DNA from: a bacterium
GTDB taxonomy: Bacteria; Bacillota_I; Bacilli_A; RF39; UBA660
Reading direction: 5' to 3'
NCBI GenBank assembly: GCA_019421005.1
Contig: JAHZGA010000011.1
Span: 1 to 32,478 of the forward strand
DNA: 32,478 nucleotides
Part shown: in pieces, positions 1 to 6,588 of the stretch
How the letters are laid out: each line of letters starts with the position of its first letter
How positions within the stretch are numbered: the stretch's first letter is position 1
Program-made: the position numbers and the translations under genes
The notes under the pieces: model-generated
What the model was told of the DNA's origin: nothing
The model's input: the letters and a program-made list of their open reading frames with translations, nothing else
The model's database searches: none

Positions 1-81
1 AACATAATAACACATTGTAAAAACCTTAATCAAATGGGTAATTTTGAATATCTGACATTTTCTTATTACAGATTTAACTGA
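1..81 (+). CDS. possible C-terminal fragment of an unknown gene cut by the window edge
   Basis: The first reading frame is open from base 1 to a TGA at 79-81 and encodes 26 residues ending in ...FEYLTFSYYRFN. It has no start in the window and I recognise no family. An open frame this short is expected by chance in AT-rich DNA. The only mild support is that its stop lies inside a strong hairpin (69-107), as at the end of a transcript. It may not be a gene. Confidence 0.2.
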   Translation, partial: NIITHCKNLNQMGNFEYLTFSYYRFN

Positions 82-107
82 TTTTATATAGTTATCAGGA
101 AAATCTG
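69..107. repeat. interrupted inverted repeat (hairpin) at left edge
   Basis: CAGATTT (69-75) pairs with AAATCTG (101-107), and inside it CTGAT (78-82) pairs with ATCAG (94-98), with a two-base internal bulge on each side and an 11-base loop. No T-run follows, so it is not a classical terminator. It could be the 3' end of an upstream gene or a remnant of a mobile-element end. The rest of 1-294 is AT-rich and shows nothing else I can name. Confidence 0.45.
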
Positions 108-294
108 CAATATAATAATTACAGAAACATCAAATTATATAAATTTTATTTTTTTTAGCTTTACTAAAAATTTAAATGAGGTACTGTTATAATAATATTT
201 AATATACTATTTTTATAAAATAATAATTAATACCAAATTAAAAATTTACTTTTTTTATACATCAATAAATTATTACACAATTTGTTTATAACAA

Positions 295-323
295 TTGAAA
301 AATTAAAAAAAGCATGCTATAAT
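295..323 (+). promoter_or_regulatory. sigma-A promoter of the lemA-like gene
   Basis: TTGAAA (295-300) and TATAAT (318-323) are 17 bases apart, and TG one base before the -10 makes an extended -10. The expected transcription start is near 330, so the leader would be about 10 bases and begin at the GGTGAT ribosome binding site (331-336). Confidence 0.75.
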
Positions 324-339
324 TACTTTAGGTGATGAT

Positions 340-885
340 ATGTATTTTGTTATATATAGTTTAGTTTTATTCATTTCATTTTGTTTTTTGTTATTATGGT
401 CCGCGACTATATATAATAAATTTCAAAGTTACATCATTAGAATTAATGAAGCTGAAGCTAGTATTGATTCTACATTAAGAAAAAGATTTGATCTTTTAAA
501 TAAATCAATTAATATAATTAAAGCCAATACCGATATCGAAGGAGATATCTTTGAAGATATTATTAAATTACGTTCTAGAAAAATAACTAATTTTGAATTA
601 GATCGTAAGTTATATGATAGTATTAATGAATTTGACAGAATTAAAGATGAGCATCCTAATTTAAAAAAATGTGATAGTTTTGTTAAAATTGTATTAAGTT
701 TAGATGAAACAGAAGCTGAAATTGTTGCTTCTAGAAGATATTACAATGATATTATTACTGATTATAATAAAGTTATTCGAACATTCCCAGCTAATTTAAT
801 TGCTAAAGCATGCGGTTATAAACAAAAAACATATTTTGATGGAAAAGATATGACTGATGATAAAACAAATGATTTTAAATTATAA
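340..885 (+). CDS. LemA family membrane protein
   Basis: This 181-residue protein has one N-terminal membrane segment (about residues 3-25) followed by the LemA signature: YN at 25-26, then an amphipathic helix with EAxxxID and LRKRFDL (about 38-52). The remainder is a helical, charged domain, as in LemA proteins, which are small membrane-anchored helical proteins of uncertain function. The family domain is essentially full length; the tail (about 168-181) is acidic and polar. The ATG is fixed by AGGTGATGAT directly upstream and by a consensus promoter ending 16 bases before it. It is monocistronic and converges on divIC, sharing a terminator. Family assignment is fairly secure; its role here is unknown. 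Confidence 0.8.
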   Translation: MYFVIYSLVLFISFCFLLLWSATIYNKFQSYIIRINEAEASIDSTLRKRFDLLNKSINIIKANTDIEGDIFEDIIKLRSRKITNFELDRKLYDSINEFDRIKDEHPNLKKCDSFVKIVLSLDETEAEIVASRRYYNDIITDYNKVIRTFPANLIAKACGYKQKTYFDGKDMTDDKTNDFKL

Positions 886-912
886 AAAGCCCGTTTAATG
901 ACGAGCTTTTTT
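884..912. terminator. bidirectional terminator between lemA-like gene and divIC
   Basis: AAAAAGC (884-890) pairs with GCTTTTT (905-911), and CGT (892-894) with ACG (901-903), with a single mismatch between the two stems and T-runs in both directions. The divIC stop codon lies inside it, as expected for convergent genes. Confidence 0.7.
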
Positions 913-1332
913 CTTTTTCTTCTTTCGACTTAAAACAATTATTAAAATCAAAAGTAAAAATACTGCTGAAACAATAATAATAATATTTTCATCTATAACT
1001 ATTTTAGAAACTTTATCTTCTTTTTTCTTATCTTTATCATCCATTTTAATGACGTATTCGCCATCTTTTGAATAAAGATAATTTTCTCTAGCATATCGGG
1101 CTAAATAATCGGGATCATTTAGTCTTTCAATTTCAATTTTTAATTCATCTTCTTGTTCTTTCAATTCATTTAATTGTTCATTTAAGCTAATTTTTTCTTG
1201 TTTTAAATTATATAATTTTACAGAAGATGAAAAAAGACAAATTGCCAGATAAACAAACGCTAGTAAACATATTGGGGTAAAAAAGACTAAACGTCTTTTA
1301 GAAACTTTGCTTATTTTTTTTTGTTTAGCCAT
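895..1332 (-). CDS. divIC: septum formation initiator, DivIC/FtsB type, with an extra C-terminal membrane segment
   Basis: DivIC is a bitopic division protein that works with FtsL and DivIB (FtsQ) to activate septal wall synthesis. The protein has a basic cytoplasmic N-terminus, a membrane segment (about 16-35), a coiled coil (about 38-72) and the diagnostic DPDYLARYARE...YLYSKDGEYV block (about 73-95). DivIC proteins usually end soon after that block. This one runs on through a charged KKED linker to a second strongly hydrophobic segment (about 115-135) and a poly-lysine tail, 145 residues in all. The start has AGGAAGGTGG upstream. It is the last gene of yabP-yabQ-divIC, the order seen in Bacillus. 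The family is confident; the tail is unusual. Confidence 0.85.
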   Translation of the reverse strand: MAKQKKISKVSKRRLVFFTPICLLAFVYLAICLFSSSVKLYNLKQEKISLNEQLNELKEQEDELKIEIERLNDPDYLARYARENYLYSKDGEYVIKMDDKDKKKEDKVSKIVIDENIIIIVSAVFLLLILIIVLSRKKKKKKARH

Positions 1333-1359
1333 ATTACCACCTTCCTAACATGAATTATA

Positions 1360-1647
1360 TCATTTTTTTTTATACTTAGCAACTAGTTTTATCTCTACAA
1401 TATTTTCTAAAATGAAACCTAAAACAACAATTATTAATGAATAAATATGTAAAATACCATAATTTATTTTAAAAAGAACAATAAAATATGCTAAAACAGC
1501 AATTAAAATAAAAATGAAGGTTGATAATATTTTTAAATATTTTTTTTCATTATATAAAAATCGATGATTTAAACTCATTAATAGTGAAAAAATTATACCA
1601 TAAAAAAATGAAAAAATAAGTAAATAAATTTGTGTTTTTAATTCCAT
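1360..1647 (-). CDS. yabQ: YabQ-like spore cortex membrane protein
   Basis: This 95-residue protein is almost entirely membrane-embedded: hydrophobic segments lie at about 7-26, 39-60 and 64-85, and it ends in a lysine-rich tail. YabQ is a mother-cell membrane protein needed for spore cortex formation in Bacillus. The sequence alone would only say small polytopic membrane protein; the name rests on the N-terminal pattern (LLIFSFFYGIIFSL), the size and the position exactly between yabP and divIC. The start overlaps the yabP stop (TAATG) and has no clear ribosome binding site, so translation is probably coupled to yabP. It is shorter than Bacillus YabQ. Confidence 0.7.
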   Translation of the reverse strand: MELKTQIYLLIFSFFYGIIFSLLMSLNHRFLYNEKKYLKILSTFIFILIAVLAYFIVLFKINYGILHIYSLIIVVLGFILENIVEIKLVAKYKKK

Positions 1648-1940
1648 TATTTAAATAACTTATTAAATATTCCTTCATCTTTATTTTTTTTAGAAATATT
1701 TTCCATGTAATTTAAACTATTAACATGTCCTTTAATAGATACATTTCCTTGATAAGTATCAAGTTTAATAATTTCTAAATCACTACCCTTTATAGTTAGA
1801 AATCCCATACTTGTTTCTAACAAAAATTCTTCACTATCAAAATTTTCAATTTTTTTAACTCCACTAATTACTATATTTTTTCTTTCTACAATATTAATAC
1901 TATGATTAAATGATTGTAGTTGATTTTCTATCTTGTCCAT
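1647..1940 (-). CDS. yabP: sporulation protein YabP
   Basis: This 97-residue protein matches the YabP/YqfC family: a short beta-rich domain containing a GVKKIENFDSEEFLLET-like stretch, then GFLTIKGSDLEI and GNVSIKGHVNSL repeats of the beta fold (about 28-78). YabP is made under sigma-E in the mother cell of Bacillus and is required for the spore cortex and coat. The start has AGGAGG seven bases upstream. It heads yabP-yabQ-divIC. The paralogue yqfC lies in this window at 27361-27594. The family call is strong, and the neighbours support YabP over YqfC. Confidence 0.85.
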   Translation of the reverse strand: MDKIENQLQSFNHSINIVERKNIVISGVKKIENFDSEEFLLETSMGFLTIKGSDLEIIKLDTYQGNVSIKGHVNSLNYMENISKKNKDEGIFNKLFK

Positions 1941-1986
1941 AATATCCTCCTAATAAATATTATGTTAAAAAAAAATATATATTAAT
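1940..1986 (-). promoter_or_regulatory. possible sigma-E-like promoter region of yabP
   Basis: Between the spoVG terminator and the yabP ribosome binding site, the minus strand carries CATAATAT preceded by an AATATAT-like element about 13-15 bases upstream. This loosely resembles the mother-cell sigma-E pattern. The region is so AT-rich that chance matches are likely. The terminator just upstream does imply that yabP has its own promoter. Confidence 0.3.
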
Positions 1987-2007
1987 AAAAAAACTCCATT
2001 GGAGTTT
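1986..2007 (-). terminator. spoVG terminator
   Basis: Read on the minus strand, AAACTCC and GGAGTTT (2001-2007 and 1991-1997) form a 7-bp stem with a 3-base loop, followed by a run of U. It overlaps the last codons of spoVG and separates it from yabP. Confidence 0.75.
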
Positions 2008-2263
2008 ATTCTTCGTTTCTGTAGGCTTCTAAAATCTCATCCTCAAACATTTTTCTAGCTTCTTGGTTAATTGGATGAGCTATATCTCTATAGCCACCAG
2101 TAGCAGTTTTACGACTTGGCATAGCTATAAATAATCCATTATCGCCTTCGATAATTCTAATATCATGAATTGCAAAACAATCATCAATTAAAACTGAAGC
2201 CGTTCCTCTCATTCTAGAATCTTCTTTTTCCACTTTGCGAACATTAACAGATGTAATCTTCAA
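2006..2263 (-). CDS. spoVG: SpoVG RNA/DNA-binding regulator
   Basis: This 85-residue protein is SpoVG throughout: MKITSVNVRKV at the N-terminus, then ASVLIDDCFAIHDIRIIEG, and the conserved FIAMPSRK followed by DIAHPIN, ending in an acidic helix. SpoVG family proteins are small nucleic-acid-binding regulators; in Bacillus spoVG is a classic early-stationary gene that influences septation and sporulation. The start codon is TTG, chosen because GGGAGAG lies six bases upstream; an ATG just upstream is in another frame. A sigma-A-type promoter lies at 2299-2327 and a terminator at the stop, so it is probably monocistronic. Confidence 0.95.
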   Translation of the reverse strand: MKITSVNVRKVEKEDSRMRGTASVLIDDCFAIHDIRIIEGDNGLFIAMPSRKTATGGYRDIAHPINQEARKMFEDEILEAYRNEE

Positions 2264-2298
2264 GCATATCTCTCCCTTCAGTTATAGTATACATTTTA

Positions 2299-2327
2299 AG
2301 TATATATTATATTTTAAGAAAATGCAA
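2299..2327 (-). promoter_or_regulatory. promoter of spoVG
   Basis: On the minus strand TTGCAT (2322-2327) and TATACT (2299-2304) are 17 bases apart, giving a leader of about 30 bases to the TTG start. In Bacillus spoVG is sigma-H dependent; I do not see a convincing sigma-H element here. Confidence 0.55.
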
Positions 2328-2367
2328 GCTTTTTAACAAAAACAATGTAAAAAATTGTAAATTTTAA

Positions 2368-2580
2368 TCAATAATCTATTTTTATTGTGTTCATAATCAC
2401 ATCTGAATAAGAAAAAGACTTAATTTCTTTATTGATTGTTTCAACTAAAAATATATAGTTATATAGCTTTTTTATTTTAACCTGATAACTTTCATATTTG
2501 TTTCTCCCTAAATCATATCTTATTACAACATCATGTCCAACATAATCATTTAGTTTTTCTTTAATTATTTCAATATTCAT
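2368..2580 (-). CDS. veg: Veg family protein
   Basis: This 70-residue protein resembles Veg: an N-terminal helix ending in VGHDV, then a small beta barrel with the family's variable middle, and the conserved end SFSYSDVIMNTIKI (compare YSYADVLTETV-type endings). Veg is a small abundant protein that in Bacillus promotes biofilm matrix gene expression. The position supports the call: it directly follows yabG, as in Bacillus, three bases after its stop. GAGGTG overlaps the yabG stop and sets the start. Confidence 0.8.
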   Translation of the reverse strand: MNIEIIKEKLNDYVGHDVVIRYDLGRNKYESYQVKIKKLYNYIFLVETINKEIKSFSYSDVIMNTIKIDY

Positions 2581-2583
2581 TTT

Positions 2584-3366
2584 TCACCTCGGATATCCTA
2601 TATACATAGTTCCTTTTGTTTTTATACCACCCATTCCTTTTGAACCATATTTGGTATGCTCTAAAATATCTTTTACATCTATATCTTCCGTTACATCAGA
2701 AAAACTAACCTTGGCAGCTACTATAGCTGGATCTAGAGCATGAATATTAATTCTTTTTGGACTTGAAGCAAAATTCGCGCCTGCTTTAATTAATTCTTCA
2801 TAATCTGATTGACATGCCCCTGCAATTATAATTAATTTATCATGGTTTTTTTCATACTTTCTAGCCTCTTTTATAGCTTCAACAAAGTTACGACTATTTT
2901 TATAAGATGACAAATCATCAATATTTCCTTTTCTTTTATAATAAGCATCATGACCAGTAATTACAACAATATTAGGATTATATTCTTCTAAAAGTTCCCT
3001 TATTTTAAAAGAAATATTTTCTTCACTTTCCTTAAACCCTATTGCGGCTATATTTATATCATCATAATATTTTAAACATCTATTTAAGTAATCATCATCT
3101 CCATCTATATGTAATATCTTACCAGGTAAATAAAAATAATCATCCCTATTTAAACTACATTTTTCATTTATTCGATTTAAAAACTGTTTTTCATCTTCTA
3201 TATCATCATCATTATATTTTTTTAAATCACTTTCTTCACTGTCTGCATATAATCTTATATTAACTCCTTTTAAGTAATAAATATCATCAACTATATCTGT
3301 AATCATAAAAATCATATCATTATTATAAGAATTTCTTGTTACTAAATCACCTATTTTAAATTCCAT
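2584..3366 (-). CDS. yabG: YabG, sporulation-specific coat protease
   Basis: This 260-residue protein belongs to the YabG protease family, which trims spore coat proteins (and, in clostridia, germination proteins) in the mother cell. Visible family blocks are an N-terminal beta domain (FKIGDLVTR), VVITGHDAYYK (about 134-144), IIAGACQS (about 180-187) and SPKRINIHALDPAI (about 202-215). His139 and Cys185 are the likely catalytic pair, as expected for this cysteine protease family. I start it at 3366: the ATG at 3378 lies inside the GGGTGAT ribosome binding site, and the four extra residues it would add are just that site translated. It is followed by veg, as in Bacillus. Confidence 0.92.
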   Translation of the reverse strand: MEFKIGDLVTRNSYNNDMIFMITDIVDDIYYLKGVNIRLYADSEESDLKKYNDDDIEDEKQFLNRINEKCSLNRDDYFYLPGKILHIDGDDDYLNRCLKYYDDINIAAIGFKESEENISFKIRELLEEYNPNIVVITGHDAYYKRKGNIDDLSSYKNSRNFVEAIKEARKYEKNHDKLIIIAGACQSDYEELIKAGANFASSPKRINIHALDPAIVAAKVSFSDVTEDIDVKDILEHTKYGSKGMGGIKTKGTMYIGYPR

Positions 3367-3429
3367 ATAATCACCCAATTAATTTTATGTTCATTATTTT
3401 AAATTATTCATAATAAAAAAAGAAATTTT

Positions 3430-4653
3430 TTAATATGTTATGACTTTTAAATCATATTCATAATTTAATTTCTTTTCATCTTCTTTTTTAATTACAATAG
3501 TTTTTTCATCGCCATCTGAAATATATCTATTATTTTTTAATTGTTTAAAATAATATGTTATATCATTTTCACCATTATTGTCATATGCTTTAATTCTATT
3601 TAAAATATTAGAATTATATTCTTTATCAAATGGTGAAGAATTACTACCACCACTATCTTTTAAAGTAGTTATTGTTTTATAAATTTTATTATTATATTCA
3701 CTATTTAAAATACATTTAAAATTAACATGTTCTTCTTCATTAGGTACACCGTAAGGAAGTGAAACTATTTTTACATATTGATTAGTTATTTTAGATAGTT
3801 CATCATACATTCTTCCTACTTCCATTTGAGTTTGAAAGCAATTTAATTCTGTTAATTTAAAATGGTCATATGTATGATTACCAACATCATAATTATTTTC
3901 TATTAACCATTTAATAATTTTATCACTATGTTCTTGATGGAAAAATTCTTTATTTAGGAAAAATGTTGCTGTAACATTATAATCAGGATATTTTTCTTTA
4001 AAACTTTCAAGTATTCCTAAAGCACAGTTTTGGTCAATTATTAATTCACCATTTTTATCTAATCCATTTATTTTTATATTATTAATTCCATCATCAAATG
4101 TTAAAACAATTGGACTTTTTCCTAATTCAACATCTATTTTACCACAGTAAAAATCATTTAAAGATATCATTCTATAATCATTTTGATAATAAAATTCTAA
4201 ATCATTTACAAAAGCTTCTGTTGTTCTTGTGTAACCATCCTTACTTACGTTTCCTGTTGAATTATAAGTGTCTTTATTTTTAATAGAACTTATGCCATGA
4301 TACATCATAATAGGAATTTTACCGAGTTCATTAACCTTATATTCACTATAAGCTTTTTGACTAATTTTTCCTAAAGATAAAGTTATTACAAGAGTATCTC
4401 CCTCATTTAAAATAGTATTAACAAAAATATTTTGACGCATAACTAAATTACGTTCAATATCATTGCTATAGTCTTTTTTTATTTTTAAATTAAGTTTATG
4501 TTCATTTGCATACTCTTTAACTTCTAAAATATTTTTCCCTATCATATTAATCATTTTAGTTTGCTTACTTGTATTATAGAAGATATAACCAATAATACTT
4601 AACCAAACCATTAAACAAATAATTACCGTTATAATTAATTTATTTTTAGGCAT
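3430..4653 (-). CDS. membrane-anchored PASTA-NodB polysaccharide deacetylase
   Basis: This 407-residue protein starts with a membrane anchor (about 6-26), followed by one PASTA-like domain (about 33-95: MIGKNILEVKEYA, then an INEGDTLVITLSLG-like end). A NodB deacetylase domain follows, with IPIMMYHG (113-120), the metal/catalytic TFDDG (185-189), NHTYDH (259-264) and SLPYG (298-302). PASTA domains bind peptidoglycan or muropeptides, and NodB enzymes remove N-acetyl groups from wall sugars, so it probably modifies peptidoglycan outside the membrane. The start has GGGTGAT five bases upstream. It lies just upstream of yabG, so a role in the spore envelope is possible but inferred. A 20-odd-residue insert after TFDDG is unusual. 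Confidence 0.82.
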   Translation of the reverse strand: MPKNKLIITVIICLMVWLSIIGYIFYNTSKQTKMINMIGKNILEVKEYANEHKLNLKIKKDYSNDIERNLVMRQNIFVNTILNEGDTLVITLSLGKISQKAYSEYKVNELGKIPIMMYHGISSIKNKDTYNSTGNVSKDGYTRTTEAFVNDLEFYYQNDYRMISLNDFYCGKIDVELGKSPIVLTFDDGINNIKINGLDKNGELIIDQNCALGILESFKEKYPDYNVTATFFLNKEFFHQEHSDKIIKWLIENNYDVGNHTYDHFKLTELNCFQTQMEVGRMYDELSKITNQYVKIVSLPYGVPNEEEHVNFKCILNSEYNNKIYKTITTLKDSGGSNSSPFDKEYNSNILNRIKAYDNNGENDITYYFKQLKNNRYISDGDEKTIVIKKEDEKKLNYEYDLKVITY

Positions 4654-4702
4654 TATATCACCCTCTAGTTATATTATAACTTATTTTTACTAAATAATCT
4701 AT

Positions 4703-4727
4703 AAAAAAGACTAACTAAATTAGTCTT
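4703..4727 (-). terminator. terminator of the lon-spoVID-ysxE side
   Basis: On the minus strand AAGACTAA (4727-4720) and TTAGTCTT (4714-4707) form an 8-bp stem with a 5-base loop, followed by U5. It ends transcription leaving ysxE before the deacetylase gene. Confidence 0.75.
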
Positions 4728-4777
4728 ATTCCCATTCTTTAATTCGTCTAATGAATAAAATATTGTAGGTGATTAAT

Positions 4778-4954
4778 ATGCATAAAAACTGGTGGTGTGG
4801 CCGTGGTAAATGGTTTATATGTTTATTTATTTTTTCGATATTATTATTTTATCAAATTATTTTAACTTTATTTTTAGTTACAAGATTTAATATATTCTTA
4901 ATTCTATTATTTTTGATTTTTATTTTCTGTTCTATTTTTAGAATAATGTGGTGA
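4778..4954 (+). CDS. possible 58-residue membrane peptide
   Basis: The ORF begins MHKNWWCGRGKW and continues as two hydrophobic segments (about 13-36 and 38-55), ending FRIMW. The ATG at 4778 has AGGTGAT two to three bases upstream, the same arrangement as many real genes in this window; a GTG nine bases earlier lies within that site. It converges on ysxE and overlaps its 3' end by 48 bases. I recognise no family. A tryptophan- and cysteine-rich start is unusual for random AT-rich sequence, and the ribosome binding site supports translation. A chance ORF antisense to the ysxE tail is not excluded. Confidence 0.45.
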   Translation: MHKNWWCGRGKWFICLFIFSILLFYQIILTLFLVTRFNIFLILLFLIFIFCSIFRIMW

Positions 4955-5803
4955 TATTAATTGTTCGGTCTTATATAAAAAATCAATTTGTCTACTTATC
5001 TTTTTACATAACTGATATTCACTTTCATCAAATTCAATTTTATCAGGTAATGATATTAATATAAATAATAATTGTTTTTCTTCTTTTAATAAAGAATAAG
5101 AACTTTCATAGTGTTTTAAAATATCTTCAAAGTCATAATCTAGACCATATTTTTTATAAAGTTTATATATATCAAAAATAGGTAAATCAATTTTAGATTT
5201 ATCCCAACTAATTAAATAAGGAGTTTCATTTCTAATGAAATGATTTAAATCTAAATTATTATGTAAAACAACAAAGCGTTGTTTTTTTTTATTTTTCATA
5301 ATTTCTTGCCATTTTTCTAATTCACCTTGACAGAAATTAAGGGCACCATATATTTTAGAAACATTACGGGCGAATAAATATTGTGATGGACTATATAATA
5401 CTTTGGCCTCAATTATTTCCATAATATCATTATAATAACTTCTTAAGTATTTTATATTATTGTTAATATCTTCATAAATTTTTTTATAATCATCTTCATC
5501 TATTTCTTTATAATATGTTGTTTTATTATGAAGTAAACTTACTAAATCAATTAGATCTGTCATCTTTTGTTCTCTTGGCATATCAATTTCTTCTATATAT
5601 TCAGTTATTTCATAATCATCAGTTGTAGTTATAATTTTAGGATAATATCTAAAATTTCTTGAATTTAAATATGAAAAAATAGAATTATTATTTTCTCTTG
5701 TAATTGGTTTTATAACATATTTTCCCTTTTTATTTTTAACTATTGTTACTTTCCCACGTAATTCATATGAAGAAGGATTTTCTATACCATCTACTTTAAT
5801 CAT
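4907..5803 (-). CDS. ysxE: YsxE/CotS-like spore coat protein, kinase-like fold
   Basis: This 298-residue protein looks like a divergent aminoglycoside-phosphotransferase-fold protein of the CotS/YsxE group, associated with the spore coat. An N-terminal lobe with KKGKYVIKP (about 25-33) is followed by helices and a catalytic-loop-like HNNLDLNHF (about 181-189), then LISWDKSKIDLPIFDIYKLY (about 197-216). The loop keeps H, D and N-like positions, but the DFG-like aspartate is in a WDK context, so activity is doubtful. It overlaps spoVID by 8 bases and has no clear ribosome binding site, so it is translationally coupled. The spoVID-ysxE pair is known from Bacillus, and that neighbour is the strongest evidence. 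Confidence 0.72.
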   Translation of the reverse strand: MIKVDGIENPSSYELRGKVTIVKNKKGKYVIKPITRENNNSIFSYLNSRNFRYYPKIITTTDDYEITEYIEEIDMPREQKMTDLIDLVSLLHNKTTYYKEIDEDDYKKIYEDINNNIKYLRSYYNDIMEIIEAKVLYSPSQYLFARNVSKIYGALNFCQGELEKWQEIMKNKKKQRFVVLHNNLDLNHFIRNETPYLISWDKSKIDLPIFDIYKLYKKYGLDYDFEDILKHYESSYSLLKEEKQLLFILISLPDKIEFDESEYQLCKKISRQIDFLYKTEQLISPHYSKNRTENKNQK

Positions 5804-6536
5804 TAACTTGTGGAATTATTAATTTATCACCTAATTTTAATTCAGTTAAATCATTATATAAATTAAGCGTTTCTCTAGTAATATTGTATTTATTTAAAAC
5901 TGTTTCAATTGTATCATTTTCTCTAATTATATATACTTGATAAGTTGTATATGTTTCAAATTCAGTTAAGTTATCAAAAATATTATTAATTGTTTTTTCT
6001 ATTTTTGGTTCTTTATCTTCTATTACTTCTTTTTTTACAATATTAGGATTTGGTTTTAATTCATCATTGTCTATTCTAGTTTCAACAATATCTTCTATAA
6101 CTTCATTTCTACTTTCTGTTATCTTTTCAATATTTTCAGTTTTATTTTCTACTTCTTCTATATTTTCATTTCTATTTTCTATCACTTCTTCCGCTTCAAT
6201 TACTTTAGGTTTTTCTTCTATTTTATCGATTAATACTTCAATATTAACAGATAATACATTATTGTTTACAATTTCATAATAAAAATCTTCAATATCAACA
6301 GTCATATTATCTAAAATATAACGATCATCAATATTTATATCAAATGGTAAATTAAAAGAAAATTTTTCAGTATCTAAACTAGTATCAGCCATTTTATACT
6401 CACCACTTATTATAAATTCACCTGTTATTAATGATTGTTTTTCTAGATGAAGAGAATGTTCTAGTGAAATACTGACAATTTCTGATAAATTAGTTTTAAA
6501 AATAATGTCTTTTTTAAAAGGAACTATTTTTTTCAT
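5796..6536 (-). CDS. spoVID: SpoVID-like coat morphogenesis protein with C-terminal LysM
   Basis: This 246-residue protein has three parts. The N-terminal beta domain (about 1-110) resembles SpoVID (MADTSLDTEKFSFNLPFDI and VDIEDFYYEI). A low-complexity acidic linker (about 112-195) contains repeated EVIENRNENIEEVEN-type units. A LysM domain (about 198-243) reads YIIRENDTIETVLNKYNI...LKLGDKLIIPQ. SpoVID drives encasement of the forespore by coat proteins, and the C-terminal LysM is typical. It is much shorter than Bacillus SpoVID, mostly through a short linker. The start has GTGAGGT four to five bases upstream. It sits between lon and ysxE, the Bacillus arrangement minus the hem genes. Confidence 0.85.
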   Translation of the reverse strand: MKKIVPFKKDIIFKTNLSEIVSISLEHSLHLEKQSLITGEFIISGEYKMADTSLDTEKFSFNLPFDINIDDRYILDNMTVDIEDFYYEIVNNNVLSVNIEVLIDKIEEKPKVIEAEEVIENRNENIEEVENKTENIEKITESRNEVIEDIVETRIDNDELKPNPNIVKKEVIEDKEPKIEKTINNIFDNLTEFETYTTYQVYIIRENDTIETVLNKYNITRETLNLYNDLTELKLGDKLIIPQVND

Positions 6537-6588
6537 ATTAACCTCACTTTCACTTAATTATATTATTTTAACCAAAAAAAATTCATAA

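Noticed and set aside
6067..6279. 70-residue plus-strand ORF inside spoVID
   Set aside because: It mirrors the repetitive acidic linker of spoVID and has only low-complexity Ser/Ile/Phe content.
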